Below are positions 39,605-52,544 of a DNA stretch of 64,000 nt, one piece after another. The position numbers and the translations under genes were made by a program. The DNA lies in contig NC_058506.1 in assembly GCF_020382885.2 (NCBI RefSeq), forward strand, positions 6,324,001-6,388,000, written 5' to 3'. The stretch comes from Scatophagus argus. Taxonomy: Eukaryota > Chordata > Actinopteri > Scatophagidae. Within the stretch, counting starts at the first letter, position 1; each line of letters starts with the position of its first letter. The notes beneath the pieces were generated by a model. The model ran no database searches and had not been told where the DNA came from. It was given only the letters and a program-made list of their open reading frames with translations.

Positions 39605-42600
39605 ATGGTGGTGATGAAGATGAAGTTCCCCTTTCAAAAAAGGGTGAAGCTAGCCCAGGGACTGTGGCTCCTCTCCTGGTGTGCCACAGTGGCTGGAGCT
39701 ATGACCTTCAGCCTGGGGTGCATCCTGAAGGTAGAGCTCCGCAGGAGGGCAGAGGTACTTTTCAGTTTTTACATGCTCACACTTTGAAGCTTCAAAATTC
39801 CAAAGCTTTTTTGTTTCTGACCTTTTCTTTCCACATAAGCATACCAACTAACAGTGAAATTACAGACTTGCTTTATTGCAAAACTGAATGATATGTAATG
39901 ATGTTTCTTAGATCGTCCTAGAAAGTATGATGAGTTGACTTTGGTCTGCTTGTACTTGTATGCACACACATGCAAACACACACACGGGAAATGCCTACAT
40001 TGAGGGTCATCAAATTTGTAAGTTGTCAGGTTTACACTTGACTATATACTGATGTGCTGATAATGTACAAGTACACCTGACAGGTGCCACCTGGAATGTC
40101 TCTCTTTTGGGAAAAATGTGAACATAGGACAAAGTGTTTTGAAAGGATAAATCAAAACTAATCATGTCAAACAAAAGACCTTAACTGGAGACCAACAAGC
40201 AGTTGATACATCTATGACCCACTTTGGAATCTGACTCATCATTTCATAAACTGGGCTCTGACAGTTTTAATCAGCCTAATCCATTCTTCTGAAGGTGATC
40301 GTCACACCTTTGCATTATTAATAAGCACTACATCATTTTGCAACTTATTTTTAAAGCATTTTACTCTCATAGATAAATAGATTTCATAATTTCACTATTT
40401 GCAGCACCAAAAACTTCATCAAAAAACCCACCAAAATATTTCTTTTCAATTATACAAATATTATGACAAAAAGAGGCCCAGTTGACCTGTTTTAGTTGGA
40501 TGGCTGTAAAAACCTAAATTTACCAAAATCTAAGAGGTTTACAAAATGTTGGTATGTCACTATCATGTCACTATGTATATTGCATTTTATTTTAACTCAC
40601 TGAAGGAAAATCAATAAAATCAGTGTAAGAAATCTATTAAAGTCCAATAGATTTTGTGCAGTTTTTTAGGTGTGCAAATGGGAGTTTTCCCACAAGTGCT
40701 TGTTTATGCAGGCTTATGCAACTAGCCCAAAGATCCTCTACATAAACCAGTGGAATATGTTTTTCAAAGATACAATACAAAGACACATATACTCTATAAC
40801 CTCACTGGACAATTTTACAGGGGTATAATAACAATAATTTACAAGAAGAAAAAGAAGAAAAGCAAAAATATAAGTTATCTGTGCATCATGAGCTTTGTGT
40901 TTGGTGACTTTTTTGTACCAACACAGTATGCAGTTTTTTTTTAATAAGAAAAGGAAAGAATGTATCCCGTTATGTGCGCCCAGCAATCCCAGAGAAAGAG
41001 GTTTTCTTTTATACTGGTACTGTATCGTTTAAAAAAGTTTAAATTCAGGCATGATGACATCCTTACAAAGTACATTCTGAAACATGTTTGCCTTGTTTAC
41101 CTACATGAAATGGATAGAATTTATATGAATTGCATTATTATGTGATTACAGGTAATGGATAACTCAGACATACATATTGTGCCCAACACCCTCATGATTG
41201 TTGGTCTGGCCTCTTTGGGTATCAACTACTTTGCTTCAAAGATCTGTCAGGATGCCCTGGATGCCGGGCGATTTCCTCGCTGGAAGAACTTCTTGAAGCC
41301 CTACTTTGCTGTCTCTTGTTTCTTTACTGTCCTCATGCTGCTAGCTGTCATCATGAGCTATGCAATGAAGGGCAGTCTGGAGTCTTCTCTGAAGGTTGGC
41401 CTGAGGAATGGCATCCGTTTCTACAAGGACACAGACACCCCAGGTCGCTGCTTCCAGAAACAGAACATTGATCGCCTGCAGATGGAGTTTCAGTGCTGTG
41501 GTAACAATGACCATAGGGACTGGTTTGAGGTGCAGTGGATCAGCAACCGCTACCTTGATTTCAGCTCTAAGGAAGTGAAAGAGTGAGTCTGATTACACTA
41601 CAGATGAAGAGCCATGAAGTAATATGTCAGCAGTGGTGCAATGTAATTAGTACTGCACTGTACTTTTCTTGACTATTTCCATTTTATACAATATTATACT
41701 TTCCTCCACCACATTTGCCTCAGTTTCGGGTACTAGTACACAAAGCTGAAAACAAGGCTGTTTTTCTGAGCATGTGGTTCTCAAACTACAAACATACGAT
41801 TATCTAATATAATATGATGATTGCTGTAGATTAAACTACCAACAGTATGTATGGTAGTTAAAATAAGCTCATCATACACATCACAGCAGTGATATTGATC
41901 TTAGTATGGTATTAAAACTAAAGGCAAAAGACCTAAATATCTCTTCTAATACTGTATGTTGGTAATCTGACACATACTTAACTTGTTTCCTCAGCCGCAT
42001 CAAGAGCAACGTGGATGGCCGTTACTTGGTAGATGGGGTCCCATTCAGTTGCTGCAACCCCAGCTCTCCACGGCCATGCATCCAGTATCAACTCACCAAC
42101 AACTCGGCTCACTATAACTATGAATACCAAACCGAGGAGCTCAACATCTACCTCCGAGGCTGCAGAGAGGCCCTGGTAAACTACTACATGGGCCTGATGA
42201 ACACCATTGGGGCTGGAGTTCTGTCAGTCTTCCTCTTACAGGTATATTATACATGAAGAATTACAGTGATTTCATGCAGCTGGTGGTGCTTTAATTTGGA
42301 GGATGGCCAGGGTATGATATTGCCTTTATAGGGATTGGTATGGATACTGAGGTCATACTAAGTTTATCATTGGGTTATGGCCTTACAAGCACATGAAACA
42401 TTCTTTTCTATGGGTCTGATGGCCACAGTTTTTACAATGTCCATAGAGTCTGTGTAGATATTTGTTGATGTTCTCTAACAGAACCTACTCTACATCTAAG
42501 TCGTTCCCCCATTTTCCACCTCCTCCTCCTCCCCAGGGCTCTGTGCTGGTGAGCCTGCGGTTCCTGCAGACCTCCATGGAGGCAGTGGCAGGGAAGGAGA

Positions 42601-42758
42601 ACACAGAGATTGAGACAGAAGGGTACTTGCTGGAGAAAGGAGTCAAAGAGACCATCAAGGAGTACGTTGACCCAGTCTTGAAGTTCCTCCTGCTTACCAA
42701 CCAGGTGGAAGAGGGTACTCCAGCTGCTGCTCCAGCTGCTGCTCCAGCTACCACCTAA
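39605..42758 (+). CDS. rom1: ROM1 / peripherin-2-type photoreceptor disc-rim tetraspanin
   Basis: ROM1 pairs with peripherin-2 to shape the rims of photoreceptor outer-segment discs. The four coding exons are 39605-39754, 41152-41582, 41995-42241 and 42537-42758, giving 349 aa. The ATG has a good context (ACCATGG). Four transmembrane segments are visible (about 18-41, 60-82, 101-122 and 262-288). The large extracellular loop keeps the family residues at peripherin-2 numbering: C150 (intermolecular disulphide), C165-C166-G, C213-C214, C222 and C250. A glycosylation sequon sits at N229. Exon boundaries at codons 194 and 276 match the mammalian genes, but there is an additional phase-0 intron after codon 50. 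The tail ends in an Ala/Pro-rich stretch. The name rom1 rests on the N- and C-terminal sequence and on the 11q12-13-like neighbours. A peripherin-2-like paralogue is the main alternative. Confidence 0.9.
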
Positions 42759-43494
42759 ATTACAAATTATGTACACAGACACATGTAAATAATTTTTACA
42801 CAAAGAGAACAACTAATGTATAATTAATTCAATTTGAAAACAAATGTCAATCTCATATTTCTATGAATTTCACAGATTTAGGGATAGTGTTTTTTATTGT
42901 CATGTAAAGATCACAGTTTCAGTAAATGCTTACTGTACTGTCCCATTCAAATTGTCCCATCTTCTCCCCGTCAGTGAAAGGAGTAGGATTATGAAGACTG
43001 ATTAACTGATGTCAGTAATGCAGTGAAAGCCATTAAGTGTGTCCTCTGTTCTGACATCTTTGTTAAATCTTTTAATCCCATTTGTTAATACTCAACCTGC
43101 TGCCCTTGCAGTTAGACACCTGTGTCAGGTGGATGTAAGATGACAAGTGAACTATGCTAAGGTTTGTTTGCTTAAGAAATTCTAAATTACTGACAGAAAG
43201 ATAATATTGAGATATAACTCTGTGTTCTTTACCCAAGTCCCTGTCCACTTCATTGAATTTAAAAGTGAAGTATTCTACATGCTCTTTATTTCACAAAGTA
43301 AAAGATTTGTTGATCTCTGGGATTCATTTCTAATGTCAACCCATCTGAATAGCTTTATTAAAGGTCCTTTTAAAAACATCTCTTGATTGTCTTGAGTGAT
43401 GTTCTTGGGTTAGGCAGAGATTTTCTGAATCAAGCCCAGTATGACTCCTGTGAAGGTCTAGAGATGAACATAGTTGGATCTAAATGGCAAATAA
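42759..43494 (+). other. rom1: probable rom1 3'UTR
   Basis: Non-coding sequence downstream of TAA. The first AATAAA in sense orientation is at 43489-43494. The end is inferred. Confidence 0.4.
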
Positions 43495-44180
43495 AGATCT
43501 CAGGGATTTCCCAGGTATTATTAATACAAAAACTCCAATCTGTGCCACTCATGGCATGTAGTTATAAGCTGTTATTTATGCTATATCTTGACTTTCTGGA
43601 GGTGTACTGTTTATGTTCACCACCAGATCATCAGTTTTTGATTCATATCATTTGGGCATACTGTATATTGTACAGTAATTTAATGATTACTGTTGATCGA
43701 AATATTATATAATGTCCAAGTTTGACATGTACGTTTATGTGTCAGACTTGGAGATTATATTATATTTGCATATGGTGGCAGGTTAAACCTGTTAATTGAC
43801 ATGTAGAATAATACCATAACACAAATCAAGCGATGTCTCTGTGTCAGAGATGAGAGGTGTTGATTCATAGTCATTTTTGTGGCAGTAGCTTTCATATTAC
43901 TGTAACCTACTGCATTAGAGCTATATGACATTTCTGTCTGCCTGAAGTATGACACAACAGTCTAAAGTGTACTACAACAGCCTTCTACGGTGTAGTGATG
44001 GTATGCTGAAGCGCATGTTGTAATTCCACGTTGAGAGAGTCTATTTCTTGACAATTTAATACGCAAATTCTAACAATAAAATTGGTTTAATCTTTGCTGC
44101 AATTATGTCTCTTTAACTTCACGTATCAGCCACAGTCTAGAGCAGATAAACAAAATTAATCTGTTGTCTGAGCAGTTGGA
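43495..44180. other. intergenic, rom1 to frmd8
   Basis: AT-rich sequence with no exon I can support. Nothing notable seen apart from a second AATAAA near 44074. Confidence 0.6.
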
Positions 44181-44189
44181 ATTACTATG

Positions 44190-44225
44190 ACGTATTGATC
44201 ACGTGACGTGCGACGACGCGCTCTC
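44190..44225 (+). promoter_or_regulatory. frmd8: frmd8 promoter core with E-box and CRE-like sites
   Basis: ATCACGTGACG contains the palindrome TCACGTGA (44199-44206), an E-box of the USF/MiT-TFE type. It is followed at once by TGACGTG (CRE-like) and GCGACGACGCGC, the most CpG-dense words in the region. It lies about 450 bp upstream of the inferred exon 1 donor. Motif match only. Confidence 0.45.
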
Positions 44226-44399
44226 CGATGTTCGACTGGTTCTTCGACTCATATTTGAGATCAGACTTTTTGAACCTGTCCCGCATAAAACATTCAAAAT
44301 GTACACAGTCTGTTAGTCGATGTATTTTCGCTTTGGATTACTTGTCCTTATCTGATTTAATGACTTTACCCCTCATGAATACCTAATTTAAATTACGAT

Positions 44400-44668
44400 T
44401 TTGAATCTCCCAGCTTGACTGTCACGCCCAGTAAAGACTGGTTCAGAATAAGCGAATCATTTTGAAGGCACACACTCAAACTGTTGCAGCTGCCCGGAAA
44501 GCTAGTCAGACAACTGGCTAACCGTGGTCAGGGAAATAACAACGAATCGTTGACTAAGTTAGCTGATGTATTTACCAGTAGTTACTGTAGGCCTAACGTA
44601 ATTTACAAAATTAACAGGATCCCAGTTAGAGCATTAGCTGCAAGAGGGGGGAGATTTACAACTGGCAG
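44400..44668 (+). other. frmd8: frmd8 non-coding exon 1 (5' limit unknown)
   Basis: A strong donor (GGCAG|GTAGGT) ends this segment at 44668. The next acceptor in the locus precedes the frmd8 ATG by 7 nt (exon begins 45789). There is no ATG-initiated frame of note in the segment, so it is read as 5'UTR. Confidence 0.5.
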
Positions 44669-45795
44669 GTAGGTGGATAACAGATACATTTTGTTCCACC
44701 ACTTGGCATTAACACTAAGTCAGACTGTTGGGCAAAACACCAAGAGATGGCTAACTAACCACTTAGGTTAAGTGACAAACTCGTTGTCAACTGGCGAATA
44801 AAAATGTATTATTGTATCTTAAAATATCGCAGTAACGTTTAGTGGCATTCCCCGTATCCCAGTAGCTAGCATTGTCGTTTCCCTTGTCTCTTAGATAATC
44901 AAATTCATTTAAGTGGCCTTGAATGGTTCCCTGGGAATTTTCAACCATTGTTTGGGTTTGTTCGGGCATGTACAGGACAATCCAGTTAAACTTGGGCAGC
45001 TAGCTAGCCCTTGTCCCACAGGCCTCGGGATACTGTTGTTATGTCTCTGTGTTTACTAACTAACCATAATTTGGCTGTTGTCAACATTTAGAGGCCTTTT
45101 AAATATCATATAAATGTGGTTGAATTACGGGGACAAACGACAATCGTAGACCAACATGGTCAGGTCAACAGTAGTCGACTGGCAGTTTCTGATTGTACAG
45201 GATCTTTTCTAATCAAATACCACGTGATGTCGTCGGTTCTTATTGTAGCCTGTTTTCTCATTTGTTGAAACATGACTAAATGGATACTATATTGTATTGG
45301 AATATTGGACGATAATACCATTGCTAATATCTGTCTGGTCATCTCTGAAGCAGTTTCTAAGTCTTTATTTCAGTGTAGTTGAACCTAGTGTTATTGTGAG
45401 CACTTCAGACACGTAACTCCTTCACAGACCACTCTGGTTAGCCATTTGTGCATAGATAACTTAAGAGGTCTCATCCCATCACACATGAAGATCAAAGAAG
45501 TTCGTCCAGGTTCAGTGTCCCTCATCGGAAGCATGGTTAATACATTGTGCAGGGCTAGATGGGAGCTGCAGACATGCTGTTGGCATTTGTGCATTTCATA
45601 TTGTAGTTGAACACCTGATAACTGCAGCATATATGGAGTTTTCATGTGAAATATGTCAGCTTTGATCAGTACTGATTTGACTACTATTCCTGTCCAGGCT
45701 TAGTGTTCTCTAGCTGTTTCTAAAGTATGTTCACAGTTATGCTACTGTGCATGTATTGTGACTTTTTTGTTTGGTTATTCTGTTTCAGATTAGAG

Positions 45796-48700
45796 ATGGA
45801 AGGAGATGACTGCAGTTTTCCTCCAGATTCGGACGACCACTCACAAAGAGGAAGTGTTGCTTCCTCTGCAACACTTTCTCGTGGTACGGTGCAGCAAATA
45901 CTAATCTAACTCATAAAGGATAAAATCACTCCTCAGTGTTTTCTAATGTATTATATTTTTATTTGTAGTAAATGTATTTTAAAGAAGGCTTGAATTTTGA
46001 AGTGGTGTTGTTTCTCTTCAGCTAACTTTGTAATTTTTTAAATTATTTTTGTTTGTTCTCACAGCCCAAGATGTCCTTATATACCTGTTTGGCGAGAGTG
46101 CAGTACACTTATCAGTAGAAGGGCTTGGCAGTGTCAGTGTACAGGAGTTGGGCCGCAGTGTTCGTGAGGCTCTCAGCATTCCTGAGTCCGCACAGGACGC
46201 TTTTGCCTTCTGGCTTTGTTCGCCACTGCTTGGTAAGAACCTTTTTCCACACTTTATACACTCAGAAATGCTGCATCTCTTTGTCTGTAGAGCTATGATA
46301 TGTGGATGTTGATGTGTACATGTATGATATTTTTCTTTAAACAAAAAATCATAATCTGGCTACAACATATTTCATAATATATGATATTGTTGGCAGGATG
46401 TTAGGCAGGATCTGTGTCCAGTTGCCTGAAGAAGTATATATATTATATCATTTATGCAGTGTTGTACTACCAGTATTAGGAATAAATTGGTACAAGCAGG
46501 TTGACTACAGTATGTTTATATGTACTGAACTGTTATTAGAGGAAGAATTTAGTTTAAAAATAAGATCAGTTGCTTCAAATTAACCTCTTTTAATTTGTGG
46601 CTTTGCCTTTGAAAGCCTTATTACTCGTGATTGTACTCTTCTTTGATATCAGCAGCTCCGGTATCACAATGGTAAACGGGGCAACAATCATCTCACTGTG
46701 TTACATGTGCCCCCTCACTACTCCTCAGATTTGCAGTTAAAGGCAAGGCATCAACCATACAAACTGTGTCGGCAGTGGCAGGACTTGCTGTATCGCTTCA
46801 CTGAGGCCTCAGAGGAAGACATTTCACAAGGTGAGTATTTGGCCTGTAGGTCAGTGTGTTTACATGCACTAACTTAAGCGAACAGTTTTGTCAGGTTTCC
46901 ATTTTGTAGAAGTCATCTCAACAAGAAACCTAATTTGTTCAATCAAAGTGAGGATTAAACTATTTGGTTTTGAAAGCCAGATTTTTGCTGAAAGAACATG
47001 AGTTCTTGGCCGTGTATTTGTAACAGAGTTCTTTATCTCTACAAGATGATTTGTGGGTGTGTGAAACAAGCATTCCTGTTAGGGAGGGAAATAATCACAT
47101 TGCAAATTAACCAAAGAAAAGAGTGTAAATCTCAGTTAAGAGTAACTAAGTTGTTGTTGTGCAAATATAGTAAATACATTTTCTGATTCCCTGCCTTAAA
47201 CTGGTTTCTCTCGTCTGTATGCCAAGCACAGCCAGTTGTCTGCATCTGTTCCCTGTGGATTTATACCTTAATAAATTATTGGTGCTTTGTAGCCTGCTCA
47301 GGATAATAAAACTGCTGCTTGGTTTGTTTGGAATAAAGAAAAGGAAAGGAAAGGGAGTTGGCATGATAAGCAATAAAGACCTAAAGCTGAACGTTGGTAG
47401 TAAAGGTTGGAAAAATGTTGAAAATCAAACAATGAAGAGAAAGTACTTGCTTCATTTTGGTTACTATTTCCTTGTAAAATAATAAAACTGAAGAGTTATC
47501 ACATTATAAGACAACAAGAGATATTTACACAGGAGAGGATATTATCCTGAAGCACTGACAGCCTGAGCAGTCTGTGGAGTAGTGTCGACAATATGTTGAC
47601 AAATCCTGTCCAAATGGGAAAACCTGAACATAATGTAATAATTTCTTTGTCTTATATTAAATTGGATATCTTTGGAATTTGGACTGATGGTTTGACTAAA
47701 CAAGCAATTTGAATATGTCTTACAACTTTAACCATTTTGTGACATTGTATGTGCAAATGAATCAAGAATATTATCGGCAGACTTATTGATAATGAAAACT
47801 TTTTTTATAAACGACCTTCTAAAATTAAAGGATCAGTTAACATATTTTCTGCTCTCAGCACTCACATGCCTACATATGCAATGAAACTGAAACTATTATT
47901 CCTTCCCTTAATACTGGCTGCAAAAAGCCTCCCCTCTAATATGAGCTGATAAGAGTCAAAATCCAAAGTCCTCACTCTGTGTTAAAAATGCATTCCGCGG
48001 TTCAGCTGGAGCTAATGTGATTGGAGTTTGTGGTAAAAATGTGAACGTAGAATGTGAAGGTGCTAGGCACTGACTCATAGTCCGGTGTTATCTGCCAGTA
48101 CTTTGACAGTCAAAGCAGAACAACCCACACTTGTTAGCTGTGGTGTGTCAGTTCCTTTTCAAAGAAGTGTTGACACTGCTGCAAAGAGCATGTCTGGAAA
48201 ACAAAAACACCAGTGTCAGCTGACCAGTAATAAAAATGTATCACTAAGTACCCTCAGTGTTGCATAATTTCCTGTGTGCAGTAGGTGGGGTTTTCACACA
48301 CAATACAGAACCATTAGTTGGAGGGGGGCTTCACATCTACCACACTGTTTGCCTCTATACCTCCATGTCTCCACTCTGGACAGTGGGGTAAAATCTCACC
48401 CAGCGATGGCTGGACCAACTGAATATACAGCTGGTCCCCTGACCCTGATGTGTCAGTGTCCTTTGCTTTTTCCTCAGATGAACCATATCTCCAGTTCCGT
48501 CGGAACGTGTTTTATCCTAAATCTAAAGAGCTGCAGGTACTATTAACTCTATTTCTCTGCTTGGCATTCATGCACTTTAATGAAGATTTTTGTTTTTTTG
48601 AAATAGTAAGTGTTGTCCTGGTCTCACTCCTGAGCAGGTAGAAGATGAGGCAGTGCTGAGGCTTCTGTATGAGGAGGCCAGGAGCAACATCCTCACAGGT

Positions 48701-51700
48701 CGATACCCCTGTGATCCTGAACACTGGGCAGGTCTTGGAGCCTTGTCGCTTGCTCTTGATGAGGGAACTGGCCTTGAAAGTCAACAGTTTACTACTATAA
48801 TAAGGCAAGTTAGAAAGGTTGGATAATAAACTTTTGACTGGTTTTTGAGGTAATCGCCTTGTTGACCCATCAGCAACAAAATATTTTGTTGAACTATTTG
48901 TTCTCACTGAGTTAGATGAGAAAATCAATCACATTTGGTGTAAAGCTACAGACAGGAGGTTAGTGTAGCTTAGTCCAAAGTTTGAGTTCAGAGGCAAACA
49001 GCTAGTATGACTGTGTTCAAATGTAATAGAATTTGCCTGCTGGGTCCTCTAAAGCTTACGAGATAGAACATGTGTTTGTCTTGTTTGTTTAATTCTTTGA
49101 AAACCTGAAGTATAGAAACACAGCGACCTCCTGGATTTTCCACTTAGCGTCCTCTCAGTGTGGATCCCAGGCAGTCACTGCATATGCCCAAGAAATAGAT
49201 GAATATTTAATCCCCTGTAAAACCAGAACTTGACTTTTTCCCGCGTTGGGTTTTGTACAGATTTATTTAACCCCTTAGTCAGATCCAGGCTGGGTGTTTC
49301 ACCCTGCTTTCAGTCTTTATGCAATGTTAGGATGACTGTCTCCTGGCTGTAGCTTGTGATTCAACGCACAGATGTGAGAGTGATATCAGTCTTCTCATTG
49401 AACTTGCAGCAAGAAAACTACTAGGTGTCTTTCCCAAAATGTTGAACTATTCCTTTAAACAAATGAGACTATTTAATTTTAAGTAAATTAGGGGTGACAT
49501 CTAAAGTTTGCATTGAAACTAGTTGTTGAAACTGAAAAAAACCCAAAACAAAACAGAAATTCATTTAAATACATGGTGTAAATGTGTTGTAACCATATCC
49601 ACATCCACTGATGTTAACTTGTGGGTCATTTTCTGGTAAGATAATTAGCATTTCATTGCATTTTTTTACATCAAAACACAGTGTACTGCTACTTAACTTT
49701 CTCTTTTTTGGCTCTCAAACATTTTGTGAAGGCCAGAGTTTACTTGCTTTTAGTTAGCCTTTTTTAGAAAATGAAGAAGTGTGTAGTGTGTCACTTCAGC
49801 TTAATGTGCTGGAACAAAATGACACACAAAAAAAAAACCACATAACCAAATTCATGTCCCTCAACCCACGTACTCTAAAGGGCAGCTGGTGGATTGAGCA
49901 GCTTCACGCTTGTCGGCACAATCATCAGCAACAACACATAGTTATTTGATGAAAATCCAGAGGCATTGTGAAGAGGGTCAATGGTTCCTCTCTTGTTAGA
50001 TGGGGCTTTGATTTTTTTAAATGGCTTTGACACTCCCCTGTGCCACAACAGTGTTTGATAATTGCTTGTTGGTTTATAAGAGCCAAGTGCAAAAATGCAC
50101 AGAACGACACTTTTGATTGGAGTGGAATGATCATGTGTGTCTTTTTTCTTTGCAAAGCCTTTTGAGACTGTGGTTAAAGGATTAAGAAGTATAGCTCCTC
50201 CACAGTGCCTGTGTCTGTCTTGACATTTTAGAAGCTCATGGCACATGTTACAGGTTCGCTGCAGTTGGTAGTAACATAAATAAATTGCTATTTATTTATG
50301 ACAATTTTGTCTGCTTGCAGTGATGTAATAATGTCTTGGTTTGTATCTGTTTGTGTTGTGGGTGGTAGTCATTGAGGAGATGAGGTCAAAACTTAATTTA
50401 AATGGGAAGAGAATGCTAGAAATACTGAGGCTGTAGTTAAGGGAAGGAAATAATGAGTTTTGCAACATCTGCAAGAGCAAAGTGCAAGAAAACAAGATTT
50501 AAGAAGAAATGTATTACACTGCAAACCACACAGTATAGTGGCACAAGAGAGTAGCTTGCACTGATACTGCACATTGTTTCAGTATCCTGTTATTAATAAG
50601 AAAAAGACACCATGAGATTCAACAGTAAATGTTAACAAAAGAATTATGAATTGAGTATAAGATATGATGCTCTAAATGCATAACACAAGCTTGTCTCGCC
50701 TGCTTTCCACAGAGAAAAAAAGCTGTCCTCTTTTGTGCCTGCACATGTCGTCATGGGGAGCGGAGGATTGTTCTCCACTCTGAGAGGGAAGTCGAGCCGT
50801 CAGGCAGCGCTGGAGCAGAACCTCTTGGAGGCGTACAGAAAGATCAGCACATCTGCTGGAAACTCTCCTGAGCCCACACAGCTCCTACACCAGTACCTCA
50901 ACACGTGTCACGCTCTGCCTTATTATGGGTAAGAATTTATGTAATCACTCATTTTTACTCTGTCCGCAAGAGTTAGGTTTAGCTCAAATAATTTACATAC
51001 CTCAAGTCACTTTATGTTTATTATGTTTTGTTTTATTTTAACTACACAAACAGGTGCGCTTTCTTCCCCGGTGAGATAGACAAACAGGCACAAGGAATTC
51101 TGCAAAGGGGGAAACGCAAAGCTGTCAGTGTTGGGATTTGTCTGGAGGGAGTTTATGTGATGGATGTCAAAGAGAAGGTGGGAGCTGGATTCTCTTTGGT
51201 TGTTTCTGTAAAACAACAACACAATGGCACTTTGGTTTTCATTTCCATTCATGAAAACTGTTCTGATTTCTTGTAGCATGTGCTGCTTGGCCTGCGTTTT
51301 GATGAGCTTTCCTGGGACCACAGCTACCCCGAGGAGGAGGGCGACTCACACATTCTGTGGCTGGAATTCGATGGAGAGGAAGACGGTACTCCTGTCAACA
51401 AGCTGCTAAAGATCTACTCAAAACAAGTAAGAAAATGACAAATCACAAATCACCTGATAGGATCATATATAAAACCTGTATGGTGGAGTGTCATCAACAA
51501 GCTTGCGTATTGTGGCTTTAGATTGCCTCAGAGCTGTTGAATGTGTTGCACTGATTGGCTGTTTCTGAGTTGCACCTGTCGTGGTAGATCTTGGCTGTCG
51601 TTTGAACATCACTTGAAGTATGTCGCGCTGCTGGAGAGGCTGGCAGATGTATTCCTGTTATGTGTGTCTCACTTCAAATGAGGATACGGAGCCGTCTCTC

Positions 51701-52544
51701 AAGAGTGCAGTGCACCTGGTGTTTTTGAGAGCGTCTGGATCAGGTGCAGCTGCTGTGCCCATGTGAGGAGCGTAGCTCTTGATATTGGTGTTGAACACTA
51801 ATAGAGTTTACATGTTTGTTTGTGGACTCACATGTATATCATCATCTCTCAGTAACTGCTGGATTGAATAGGACTGTATCAGCCACCAGATGGTGAAGAG
51901 ATTAATACTTTACTTTGATTACATAATGGCAAAGGCAGTAATACGTAGTCAGGCCAGGCCCTTATCCAAAGCTATCTGAAAGTGAAGCACAGCTGATTAT
52001 TATGTATACTTCTAAGGATCACACTTAAGAATTTGTATTGTTATTTACTTATTTCTGTATTTGTTTGCTGTCCTGTTGAATAGGCAGAGCTAATGAGCGG
52101 CTTCATCGAGTTCTGTGTGGAGCTGAAGCCTGTGCCTGAGGGAGGGGCTGCTGCCGAAAAGGACGGTGAGGTGAGTGTCCCTCAGCAGGGGGGCAGCAAC
52201 AATGGCGGACGTGGAGGACGGCGCGGGATGCTGCACAGGCAAAACAGTGTTGTGTGCAGCCGGGTCCATACACTTAACACTATCAGCTATGTGGACAATG
52301 GTGAGTCTAAAGACTGCGTGTAGTAGTCCAAGCATACGCACAGTACAAGATTTCTGGATCTAGAGGACAATATCCCTGTAGCGACTTGAGTCTGAAAAAT
52401 GTTTCAATATTTGTCCGTTGTCGTCTTTCAGGAAAAGAAATCAAACGCTTGAAGCCCAAGAGAGCCGCGTCCTTCTTCACCCGACAGGTGTCTGCACCCA
52501 CGTACTCTGCTGTGCAAGTGACAGAGAGCCTGGAGCAGGGTTAA
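45796..52544 (+). CDS. frmd8: FRMD8 (iTAP), FERM domain-containing protein 8
   Basis: FRMD8 binds iRhom proteins and stabilises the iRhom-ADAM17 sheddase complex at the cell surface. It is also reported as a Wnt co-receptor inhibitor. The ten coding exons are 45796-45883, 46065-46232, 46729-46830, 48478-48536, 48638-48804, 50713-50928, 51054-51177, 51277-51426, 52084-52300 and 52432-52544. They give 467 aa (human 464). After a Ser-rich N-terminus, the FERM region starts at [14 protein letters not shown]. Family signatures follow: [30 protein letters not shown]-type [14 protein letters not shown] and [20 protein letters not shown]. The basic tail contains [17 protein letters not shown] and [13 protein letters not shown] and ends in SLEQG. 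The intron after codon 194 (48805-50712) uses a GC donor (AAG|GCAAGT). A GT junction there would break the frame. Orthology is near certain. Confidence 0.96.

Noticed and set aside
39454-39891. 145-codon frame overlapping rom1 exon 1
   Set aside because: It is in a different frame from the clearly homologous rom1 exon and runs into its intron.
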